Shown piece after piece: positions 1 to 5,935 of a DNA stretch of 6,379 bases. The translations under genes and the position numbers were made by a program. The stretch's first letter is position 1. Every line of letters starts with the position of its first letter. The notes beneath the pieces are model-generated. The model did no database searches. It was given only the letters and a program-made list of their open reading frames with translations, and was not told where the DNA came from. The DNA comes from Mariprofundaceae bacterium. GTDB taxonomy: Bacteria; Pseudomonadota; Zetaproteobacteria; Mariprofundales; Mariprofundaceae. Location of the stretch: positions 1 to 6,379 of the forward strand of contig WFOJ01000061.1 in NCBI GenBank assembly GCA_015488125.1, written 5' to 3'.

Positions 1-433
1 CATGCGTAACCGGGTGGCGCACATCGAGCACCGGAGCACAGTTATGGGTGAAGCCGAGCGCTTTAAGCTGTTCGCCACAATAACGGGCGTCATCGCCCAG
101 TTGTTGCAGGGTATGTGTGGCCTGTTGCCGATAACGCTGCTGCCAAATGGCGGCGCTGTAACGCTGATTAAAGGGAGGAAAGGGCAAACGCCAGATGCGC
201 CCGCCTTCCTCATCAATGGCTGCCCAGGTGGCCTGACCGGTACACTGGCGAACATCGTCCAGTAATGCTTTAGTCTGCGCCGGTGTGTTCACGTTGCGAG
301 CGAACAAAATCACCCCTAGCGGCGGGGAATGACACAGCCATTGTCGTTCTTCGGCGCTCAGGCTCTGCCCTTGCAGGCCGATCACCCATGATTGTGGATC
401 AGTGATTGACAGAGGAAGAACCTCCCGGTTCAT
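1..433 (-). CDS. nagZ: Beta-N-acetylhexosaminidase NagZ (GH3), N-terminal part, cut by window edge
   Basis: This is the N-terminal 144 codons of a glycoside hydrolase family 3 beta-N-acetylglucosaminidase. NagZ is a cytoplasmic enzyme that removes GlcNAc from GlcNAc-anhydroMur-peptides during peptidoglycan recycling. Visible family motifs are GVILFARN (residues 40-47), AIDEEGGRIWRL (72-83, matching the canonical VDQEGGRVQR; D74 is the expected sugar-binding aspartate) and GEQLKALGF followed by CAPVLDV (120-138). The His/Asp catalytic loop lies beyond the left edge. The ATG chosen (433-431) sits inside the last codons of perM, a 35-nt overlap, and gives about 10 more residues than E. coli NagZ. 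Other possible starts are CTG at 412-410, which has an excellent Shine-Dalgarno, and GTG at 385-383, which has none. Identity is firm; the start is not. It is probably co-transcribed with perM. Confidence 0.88.
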   Translation of the reverse strand, partial: MNREVLPLSITDPQSWVIGLQGQSLSAEERQWLCHSPPLGVILFARNVNTPAQTKALLDDVRQCTGQATWAAIDEEGGRIWRLPFPPFNQRYSAAIWQQRYRQQATHTLQQLGDDARYCGEQLKALGFTHNCAPVLDVRHPVTH

Positions 434-1481
434 CGCGTCGCTCAAGAAAAATTGATAGAACGCTTTTCACCAGTACGGCCATGGGAATGGCGAAAAACAC
501 GCCAATAAAGCCCCAGAAATTCCCAAACACCAGCACTGCCATAATAATGGCAATGGGATGCAGATTGACGACTTCAGAGAAAAGCCAGGGAATAACAATG
601 TTGGCATCAAACGTCTGCACCACGCCATAGGCGATGATGGCATAAAGCGCCATATCGGATATGCCCCATTGCGCCAGTGAAAGAAAAATCACCGGCACGG
701 TAACCACCGCCGCGCCAACAAAAGGAATCCATACCGACACGCCGGTGAGTACCCCCAGCAGCAAGGCATATTGATGCCCCATGGCAACAAAGACCAGCCA
801 CATCAGCAAACCGATACACAGGGATTCCCAGAAACGGCCCTTGATATAATTACCAATCTGCGCATCCAGCTCATGCCATACCCGCGTCAGCAAGGAGCGC
901 TCGCGAGGCAACAAATCTGCGGACCAGGCGAGGATATCTTCCTTGTCTTTCAGCAAATAAAAAATCAGCACGGGTACCAGTACGGTATAAACAAGCAGGG
1001 TGATCAGCCCCGGAATCAGGCCGAATGAGCGCTTGGCCATGCCGAGCAACCAGCCCCGCAATGCTTCGGAATTGTCGTGCAGCAAGGTTTGCAGGTTCTC
1101 GGGATTAAGCCATTCAATGGAAAAACGCTGTTGCAAATGCAACATGGTGGTGCGTAATGCATCCATGTATTTGGGAATATTGTTGGCAATGCCGATCAAC
1201 TGATCGGTTAACAGCGGCACAATGGCCAGCAAGGCGAAAAACAGCGACAACATGAAGCCACTGAATACCAGCCATACAGCAACAGAACGCTCAAGGTGAC
1301 GGCGGGTAAAAAAACCAACCAGACTATCCAGCACATAGGCCAGGGCGATCGCCACCAGCAATGGCGCAAGTATTTTGCCGAAAAAAAACAGCAGGCCAAA
1401 AATACCGAGCAATGATGCAAACATCATGATCAGCTGGGTATCTGCCAATAACCGGTTGAACCATTCCTTTATTTTTTGCAC
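399..1481 (-). CDS. perM: AI-2E family transporter / PerM-type membrane protein
   Basis: This 360-residue inner-membrane protein belongs to the AI-2E transporter (UPF0118/PerM) family. Members include the autoinducer-2 exporter TqsA and Na+/H+ antiporters; the substrate of PerM itself is not settled, so none is assigned here. Hydrophobic segments lie at about 16-57 (two helices), 67-92, 153-176, 218-267 (two or three), 275-298 and 306-341. A soluble stretch of about 60 residues lies between helices three and four, as is usual for the family. Signature motifs are PVLIFYLLKD (170-179), IPFVG (252-256), FDANIVIP (291-298) and LHPIAI (308-313). Length is normal for the family. The start is GTG (1481-1479), preceded by GAGGG at 1494-1490 with 8-nt spacing. 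Its last codons overlap nagZ, implying coupling. It is divergent from carB. I found no convincing promoter for it. Confidence 0.9.
   Translation of the reverse strand: MQKIKEWFNRLLADTQLIMMFASLLGIFGLLFFFGKILAPLLVAIALAYVLDSLVGFFTRRHLERSVAVWLVFSGFMLSLFFALLAIVPLLTDQLIGIANNIPKYMDALRTTMLHLQQRFSIEWLNPENLQTLLHDNSEALRGWLLGMAKRSFGLIPGLITLLVYTVLVPVLIFYLLKDKEDILAWSADLLPRERSLLTRVWHELDAQIGNYIKGRFWESLCIGLLMWLVFVAMGHQYALLLGVLTGVSVWIPFVGAAVVTVPVIFLSLAQWGISDMALYAIIAYGVVQTFDANIVIPWLFSEVVNLHPIAIIMAVLVFGNFWGFIGVFFAIPMAVLVKSVLSIFLERRDEPGGSSSVNH
410..426 (-). promoter_or_regulatory. Strong Shine-Dalgarno inside the perM/nagZ overlap, facing a CTG codon
   Basis: On the minus strand positions 426-419 read GGGAGGTT, which contains a perfect GGAGGT anti-16S match. 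Seven nucleotides further on is CTG (412-410), in frame with NagZ. No ATG, GTG or TTG lies at a suitable distance, and the annotated ATG is upstream of this site. A start at this CTG would give NagZ an N-terminus about three residues longer than the E. coli protein. The same bases encode Pro-Gly-Gly near the PerM C-terminus, so the match may be a by-product of coding. Confidence 0.35.
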
Positions 1482-1489
1482 CGTGATTG

Positions 1490-1494
1490 CCCTC
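1490..1494 (-). promoter_or_regulatory. Ribosome binding site fixing the GTG start of perM
   Basis: GAGGG on the minus strand lies 8 nt before the GTG at 1481-1479. No other start codon in that frame has comparable spacing, so this supports GTG as the true initiation codon. Confidence 0.6.
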
Positions 1495-1529
1495 GCTTAT
1501 ACGCACTGTATCCATAACAAAATCGTTTC

Positions 1530-1557
1530 TTGCCAGGAAGCTGCCGAACTTTGGCAA
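1530..1557. repeat. Inverted repeat TTGCCA-N16-TGGCAA in the perM/carB divergent region
   Basis: The half-sites are at 1530-1535 and 1552-1557, perfectly complementary over 6 bp, with a 16-bp spacer. The right half overlaps the candidate -35 box of the carB promoter (TTGGCA, 1551-1556). Position between divergent genes is compatible with a repressor or activator operator. A 6-bp dyad can arise by chance, and it does not resemble the PurR or ArgR consensus, so no regulator is named. Confidence 0.3.
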
Positions 1558-1579
1558 TCGTTACAAGCACCAGCAGAAT
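1551..1579 (+). promoter_or_regulatory. Candidate sigma70 promoter for the carB cluster
   Basis: A -35 box TTGGCA (1551-1556, 5 of 6 consensus) is separated by 17 bp from a -10 box CAGAAT (1574-1579, 4 of 6). Transcription would begin around 1586, giving a 5' leader of about 180 nt before the carB ATG. This was the best pair I found in the 285-bp gap, but it has no extended -10 and is unverified. Confidence 0.35.
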
Positions 1580-1583
1580 TAAG

Positions 1584-1604
1584 CCGCCACCCATCTGTTG
1601 GCGG
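1584..1604 (+). repeat. Short GC-rich hairpin at the likely 5' end of the carB transcript
   Basis: CCGCCA (1584-1589) pairs with TGGCGG (1599-1604) around a 9-nt loop. If the promoter at 1551-1579 is real, this hairpin sits at the very 5' end of the RNA, where it could protect against decay. No U-run follows on either strand, so it is not an intrinsic terminator. Confidence 0.35.
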
Positions 1605-1712
1605 TACATAGCAGGGTAAACAAAAACGGGTCATCTATTTGGCTCAATCCCACTATTTCTCATGACGATTGTCAAAGCCCGACAGACTCCTAGAGTCCGC
1701 CGAATTTTTGGA

Positions 1713-1747
1713 ATGATGCAAGTGTCGCAATGTTGCGCCTGCATCAT
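1713..1747 (+). promoter_or_regulatory. Two-part hairpin just upstream of the carB ribosome binding site
   Basis: The outer stem is ATGATGCA (1713-1720) with TGCATCAT (1740-1747), 8 perfect pairs. The inner stem is CGCAA (1726-1730) with TTGCG (1733-1737), 5 pairs. An asymmetric internal loop (AGTGT opposite CC) separates them. It ends 6 nt before the Shine-Dalgarno. No U-run follows, so it is not an intrinsic terminator. It may be part of the leader switch, a protein-binding site, or a spacer keeping the ribosome site open. Confidence 0.5.
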
Positions 1748-1753
1748 CGCTGC

Positions 1754-1758
1754 AGGAG
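1754..1758 (+). promoter_or_regulatory. Ribosome binding site fixing the carB start
   Basis: AGGAG lies 8 nt before ATG 1767, the position that matches the E. coli CarB N-terminus. The frame stays open for 35 more codons upstream (ATG at 1662), but that ATG has no Shine-Dalgarno and the extra residues do not resemble CarB. Confidence 0.85.
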
Positions 1759-1766
1759 TCCGATTC

Positions 1767-4700
1767 ATGCCTCGTCGTGACGATATTCAATCCGTATTGA
1801 TTCTGGGAGCCGGGCCGATTGTGATCGGTCAGGCCTGTGAGTTTGATTATTCCGGGGTTCAGGCCTGCAAGGCACTGAAAGAAGAAGGCTACCGGGTGAT
1901 TCTGGTCAATTCCAATCCTGCCACCATTATGACAGATCCGGAATTTGCCGATGCCACCTATATCGAACCGGTGAAATGGGAAGTGGTGGCCAGTATTATT
2001 GAAAAGGAACGACCTGACGCCCTGCTGCCCACCATGGGAGGGCAGACGGCATTAAATACGGCGCTGGAGCTGCATCAGCATGGCGTGCTGGCGCAATACG
2101 GCGTGCAACTGATCGGAGCGCAGCCGGATGCCATTGATAAAGCCGAAGATCGCGAACGATTCAAGGCAGCCATGGATAACATCGGCCTGGACATGGCGCG
2201 TGGTGGCTTTGCGCATTCACTGGAAGAGGCCTTGCAGCTTGGCGAAGATATTGGCTACCCGATTATTATTCGCCCTTCATTTACCCTTGGTGGTAGTGGC
2301 GGTGGCATTGCCTACAATCGTCAGGAACTGGAGCGCATTGCCCACAGCGGTCTGGAGGCCAGTCCGACCAATGAAATCCTGGTGGAAGAATCCATTATCG
2401 GCTGGAAAGAATTTGAAATGGAAGTCATGCGTGACCGCCATGATAACTGCGTCATTATTTGCTCCATTGAAAACCTTGACCCGATGGGCGTGCATACCGG
2501 CGATTCCATTACCGTCGCGCCGGCGCTGACGCTGACTGACAAGGAATACCAGCGTATGCGCGATGCCTCGATTGCCTGCCTGCGCGAGATTGGTGTGGAA
2601 ACCGGCGGCTCCAATGTGCAGTTTGCGGTGAATCCAGCCAATGGTCGTCTGATTATCATCGAAATGAATCCGCGTGTATCGCGTTCCTCGGCGCTGGCTT
2701 CCAAGGCGACAGGCTTTCCGATTGCCAAAATCGCTACCAAACTGGCCATTGGTTATACGCTGGATGAAATCCGCAACGATATTACCGGAGAAACATGGGC
2801 GGCTTTTGAGCCGAGCATCGACTACATCGTTACCAAAATGCCGCGTTTCGCCTTTGAAAAATTCCCCGGTTGTGATGCCCGGCTGACCACGCAAATGAAG
2901 TCCGTCGGTGAGGTCATGGCCATTGGCCGCAGCTTTACCGAGAGTCTGGGCAAAGCCATGCGTGGCCTGGAAACCGATACCTGCGGTTTTGATTTTACCC
3001 TGCCTGATGATGTTGATCATGACGTTTTCCTGAATGAAAAGCTGGGCGTACCGGGCAGCGAGCGGCTGTGGTGGCTGGCCGAGGCCCTGCGCCTGGGCTG
3101 GAGCGAAGAGAAAGTGCAGGGGATTACCCGCATTGATCCGTGGTTTCTTCGTGAAATCCATCATGTTGTTCAACTGGAAGAGCGTTTGCGCGGCCAGCAG
3201 CCTGAGGCGTTGACGGCAGCGGCGTGGCGTGAAGCCAAGCGTGAAGGGCTTTCTGATCAGCGCTTGTCTCAACTGCTGGATTGTGATGAAGCCAGGGTTC
3301 GCCACCTGCGTCAGGCAGCCGGCGTGCGACCGGTGTTCAAGCGCGTGGATACCTGCGCTGCCGAGTTTGAGGCCAGAACCCCCTATTTGTATTCCTGTTA
3401 CGAAGAGGAATGCGAGGCGCAGCCGACATCGAAGAAAAAAATCATGGTGCTCGGTGGCGGCCCCAACCGTATCGGTCAGGGAATTGAATTCGATTATTGC
3501 TGCGTGCATGCGGCCTTCGCCCTTTCTGAAGACGGCCTGGAAACAATCATGGTGAACTGTAACCCGGAAACGGTATCAACGGATTATGACACCTCGGATC
3601 GCCTGTATTTTGAATCACTCAATTTTGAAGATGTCATGGCCATTGTGGACGTTGAACAGCCCGATGGGGTGATTGTTCAGTTTGGTGGCCAGACACCGCT
3701 AAAGCTGGCCAATGCACTGGAAGAAGCCGGTGTGCCTATTATTGGCACCAGCCCGGATATGATTGACCTGGCGGAAGACCGTGAACGCTTTCAGCAATTA
3801 TTGCATCGTCTGGCGCTGCGCCAACCGGAAAATGGCACGGCGCGTTCCGTGGATGAAGCGCTGCGTATTGCCTCGGATATTGGCTACCCTGTGGTGGTGC
3901 GGCCTTCCTATGTTTTGGGCGGCAGGGCCATGCAGATCGTTTATAATGAAGAAGGGCTGCTACGCTATATGCGTGAGGCGGTATCGGTCTCCCCGGATCA
4001 TCCGGTGCTGCTCGACCGTTTCCTGAATCAGGCGATTGAACTGGATGTGGATGCGCTCAGCGATGGTCAACGTGTGGTGATTGGCGGCATTATGGAGCAT
4101 ATTGAGCAGGCGGGCGTGCATTCCGGTGATTCAGCCTGCTGCATTCCGCCGCATTCCATCAGCGCTGATGTGGTAGAAGAAATCAAACGTCAGACGCGGG
4201 CACTGGGCCTGGCCTTGCAGGTTCGTGGCCTGCTCAATATCCAGTTTGCGCTACAGGGCGAGACGCTGTATGTGCTGGAAGTCAATCCGCGCGCCTCGCG
4301 TACCGTGCCGTTTGTTTCCAAGGCTGTCGGCCAGCCGCTGGCCAAGCATGCAGCGCGCATCATGGCTGGCGCCTCGCTGGACGATCTTGGCCTGCATGAC
4401 GATATTGCGCCGCCATCGGCTTTTCATGCCGTCAAGGAGGCCGTTTTTCCTTTTGTGAAGTTTCAGGGTTCCGATACCTTGTTGTCGCCGGAAATGAAAT
4501 CAACCGGCGAGGTGATGGGCCTGGCTCGCGATTTTCCGGCAGCCTTTGCCAAGGCGCAATGGGGCGCTGGCATGCGCCTGCCGGCGAAAGGCTGTGCCTT
4601 TATTTCCGTGCGCGATGAGGATAAGGCCGATGCCGTGCAGGCCGCCCGTTTGCTGAACGAAGCAGGCTTTTCCCTGCTGGCCACCAGAGGTACACGTCAA

Positions 4701-4985
4701 GCCATTGTGGATGCTGGCATGCGTTGCGAAAAGGCAGAAAAGGTGACATCTGGCGTTCGTCCCCATATTGTTGACCGCTTGCTCAATGGCGACGTTGACC
4801 TGGTGATCAATACCACTGCCAGCCAGCGTGCTGTGGCGGACTCGCGCGCGATCCGTCAGGCAACGTTAAGTGGCGGCGTGGCCTATTTCACCACCATGGC
4901 TGGCGGCCTGGCGGCAGCGCGGGCGATTGCCAGTCGGTCTGATATTACCAGCGCTTTGAGCATTCAACACTATCACAGGGGATAA
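1767..4985 (+). CDS. carB: Carbamoyl-phosphate synthase large subunit
   Basis: CarB, 1072 residues (E. coli 1073), is the synthetase subunit that makes carbamoyl phosphate from bicarbonate, ammonia and two ATP, feeding arginine and pyrimidine synthesis. The start MPRRDDIQS matches the E. coli start. The first ATP-grasp half (about 1-400) keeps R129, R169, E215, H243, Q285, E299 and N301 at the E. coli positions. An oligomerisation region follows (about 403-553). The second half (about 557-930) repeats the fold, with GGGPNRIGQG (563-572) and metal ligands E838 and N840. The C-terminal MGS-like allosteric domain (about 935-1072) keeps K953, T973, T976, K992, N1015 and T1017, matching E. coli UMP/IMP-site residues. 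The ornithine-site equivalents E780, D788, E891 and T1042 are also present, so UMP inhibition and ornithine activation are plausible. E. coli His975 is Arg974 here. Its partner carA is not adjacent. Confidence 0.98.
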   Translation: MPRRDDIQSVLILGAGPIVIGQACEFDYSGVQACKALKEEGYRVILVNSNPATIMTDPEFADATYIEPVKWEVVASIIEKERPDALLPTMGGQTALNTALELHQHGVLAQYGVQLIGAQPDAIDKAEDRERFKAAMDNIGLDMARGGFAHSLEEALQLGEDIGYPIIIRPSFTLGGSGGGIAYNRQELERIAHSGLEASPTNEILVEESIIGWKEFEMEVMRDRHDNCVIICSIENLDPMGVHTGDSITVAPALTLTDKEYQRMRDASIACLREIGVETGGSNVQFAVNPANGRLIIIEMNPRVSRSSALASKATGFPIAKIATKLAIGYTLDEIRNDITGETWAAFEPSIDYIVTKMPRFAFEKFPGCDARLTTQMKSVGEVMAIGRSFTESLGKAMRGLETDTCGFDFTLPDDVDHDVFLNEKLGVPGSERLWWLAEALRLGWSEEKVQGITRIDPWFLREIHHVVQLEERLRGQQPEALTAAAWREAKREGLSDQRLSQLLDCDEARVRHLRQAAGVRPVFKRVDTCAAEFEARTPYLYSCYEEECEAQPTSKKKIMVLGGGPNRIGQGIEFDYCCVHAAFALSEDGLETIMVNCNPETVSTDYDTSDRLYFESLNFEDVMAIVDVEQPDGVIVQFGGQTPLKLANALEEAGVPIIGTSPDMIDLAEDRERFQQLLHRLALRQPENGTARSVDEALRIASDIGYPVVVRPSYVLGGRAMQIVYNEEGLLRYMREAVSVSPDHPVLLDRFLNQAIELDVDALSDGQRVVIGGIMEHIEQAGVHSGDSACCIPPHSISADVVEEIKRQTRALGLALQVRGLLNIQFALQGETLYVLEVNPRASRTVPFVSKAVGQPLAKHAARIMAGASLDDLGLHDDIAPPSAFHAVKEAVFPFVKFQGSDTLLSPEMKSTGEVMGLARDFPAAFAKAQWGAGMRLPAKGCAFISVRDEDKADAVQAARLLNEAGFSLLATRGTRQAIVDAGMRCEKAEKVTSGVRPHIVDRLLNGDVDLVINTTASQRAVADSRAIRQATLSGGVAYFTTMAGGLAAARAIASRSDITSALSIQHYHRG

Positions 4986-4986
4986 T

Positions 4987-5460
4987 ATGCAACGCGTACC
5001 CATGACGAAGGCGGGTGCTGAGGCACTGCGCAAGGAATTGGCGTGGCTGAAAACGGAAAAACGCCACCAGATTATTCGTGCTATTGAAGAAGCGCGAGCG
5101 CATGGCGATCTTTCCGAAAATGCTGAATACCATGCCGCCAAGGAAGACCAGAGCCTGAACGAAAGCCGTATTGCGATGCTGGAAGATCGCCTGGCTCGCG
5201 CTCAGGTGATTGATCCAGCGGAGATACAGTCGGATAAAATTGTCTTTGGCGCTACCGTCAGGCTGCTCGACCTGGACAAGGATGAAGAGGTCATTTACCA
5301 CATTGTGGGCGAAGATGAGGCCGATATCGGGCAGCAGAAAATTTCCGTCACTTCGCCGATTGCCCGCGCCCTGATTGGCAGGGAAGAAGGCGATGTCACT
5401 GTGGTGCGTGCGCCCGGTGGCGAACGCGAGTACGAAATTACTGAAATTAGCTACGGTTGA
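4987..5460 (+). CDS. greA: Transcription elongation factor GreA
   Basis: GreA, 157 residues (E. coli 158), enters the secondary channel of RNA polymerase and stimulates cleavage of the transcript in backtracked complexes, so that elongation can resume. The N-terminal antiparallel coiled coil covers about residues 1-75. Its acidic tip holds D41 and E44 in the motif DLSENAEYHAAKE (41-53). The C-terminal FKBP-like domain (about 80-157) carries the conserved SPIARALIG segment. The start MQRVPMT aligns with E. coli MQAIPMT. It begins 1 nt after the carB stop, with AGGGG at 4977-4981 as Shine-Dalgarno at a short 5-nt spacing. It is almost certainly co-transcribed, and probably translationally coupled, with carB. 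Confidence 0.97.
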   Translation: MQRVPMTKAGAEALRKELAWLKTEKRHQIIRAIEEARAHGDLSENAEYHAAKEDQSLNESRIAMLEDRLARAQVIDPAEIQSDKIVFGATVRLLDLDKDEEVIYHIVGEDEADIGQQKISVTSPIARALIGREEGDVTVVRAPGGEREYEITEISYG

Positions 5461-5464
5461 CCGG

Positions 5465-5935
5465 ATGAACATGCATTGTGTGCAGCATGGCGCCTTGCGC
5501 CTGTCGCTGGCGCTGATGCTGGGAGCCTTGCTTGTTTCCGGCTATGTGGTGGCACCGCTGTTGTTTGCCCATGCGGATTCTCATCAGCAGGCGGGCATGC
5601 TTGCCGGTGTTATTTTTCATCAGTGCAATCAGGGCGTTTTGGTATTATCGCTGGCGGTGGCAGCCTTTTACCGGAAGCTGGGAGAGCGGCGCAAGCGTTG
5701 CTGGCTGCCGTTGCTGTTGCTGACTGCCCTGGTGGCGGTTAACCTGTTGTATGTGGCCCCCATGATTGAGCATATCAAACAGGCTGCCGGTGCCATTGAT
5801 GCGTTGGCGCCGGATGATCCACAGCGTGCCAGCTTTGCCGCCTGGCATGGCGTCAGCGCCGTGCTGCATCTGGCTGCCAGCATCGCCAGCGCCTGGCTGG
5901 TGGCTTTGGGTAGTCCGCGCAGTGAGTCCGCCTGA
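5465..5935 (+). CDS. DUF4149 / TMEM205-like small integral membrane protein
   Basis: This 156-residue protein is predicted to have four transmembrane helices, at about 11-34, 43-69, 78-104 and 122-147. It resembles the DUF4149 (TMEM205-like) family in size, topology, the VAPLLFA end of helix 1, the AGMLAGVIFHQ start of helix 2, and the FAAWHGVS motif opening the last helix. No biochemical function is established that I can cite. A similar gene follows greA in Pseudomonas-type genomes, which supports the family call. The start is ATG 5465 (MNMHC), 4 nt after the greA stop; ATG 5471 is an equally possible start. Neither has a strong Shine-Dalgarno, so coupling to greA translation is likely. The frame stays open upstream inside greA, but that part is not hydrophobic or conserved. 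The loop after helix 2 (YRKLGERRKR) is very basic and so probably cytoplasmic. Confidence 0.8.
   Translation: MNMHCVQHGALRLSLALMLGALLVSGYVVAPLLFAHADSHQQAGMLAGVIFHQCNQGVLVLSLAVAAFYRKLGERRKRCWLPLLLLTALVAVNLLYVAPMIEHIKQAAGAIDALAPDDPQRASFAAWHGVSAVLHLAASIASAWLVALGSPRSESA

Larger units (their letters stand above)
1685..1760 (+). promoter_or_regulatory. Structured carB leader with a possible Shine-Dalgarno switch
   Basis: GACTCCT (1685-1691) is the exact complement of AGGAGTC (1754-1760), which holds the carB Shine-Dalgarno. The sequence GAGTCCG occurs twice, at 1693-1699 and 1756-1762, so GACTC (1685-1689) can pair either with the nearby copy (a 5-bp stem with a CTA loop, leaving the Shine-Dalgarno free) or with the distant copy (closing it). 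A separate hairpin at 1713-1747 lies between. Also, CCTGCA (1738-1743) can pair with TGCAGG (1751-1756), again covering the Shine-Dalgarno. No known riboswitch class is recognised. The regulatory role is inference from complementarity alone. Confidence 0.4.

Noticed and set aside
2..265. Plus-strand 87-codon open frame at the left edge
   Set aside because: It is antisense to nagZ, whose motifs are clear on the other strand.
1482..1530. TATAAG-like -10 box for perM on the minus strand near 1500
   Set aside because: It abuts the Shine-Dalgarno, so transcription would start within the ribosome site, and no -35 box is found at proper spacing.
1510..1540. Weak PurR-like AAAATCGTTT sequence
   Set aside because: Only the central bases match the 16-bp PurR consensus; the outer half-site bases do not.
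1584..1604. Hairpin as an intrinsic terminator
   Set aside because: No run of T follows on either strand, and neither flanking gene ends here.
1662..1766. In-frame 35-codon N-terminal extension of CarB from ATG 1662
   Set aside because: There is no Shine-Dalgarno at 1662, the residues do not match any CarB, and ATG 1767 has both an ideal AGGAG and the conserved N-terminus. The open frame is probably incidental.
1730..1780. A 16-codon ORF (MLRLHHRCRSPIHASS) overlapping the carB start, with three arginines, as an arginine leader peptide
   Set aside because: No ribosome site precedes it, three of 16 arginines is not a striking run, and it overlaps the carB start rather than preceding an attenuator.
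2277..3509. A 410-codon open frame on the minus strand opposite carB
   Set aside because: It lies wholly antisense to strongly conserved CarB sequence, its translation shows no recognisable domain, and such long antisense frames follow from codon bias.
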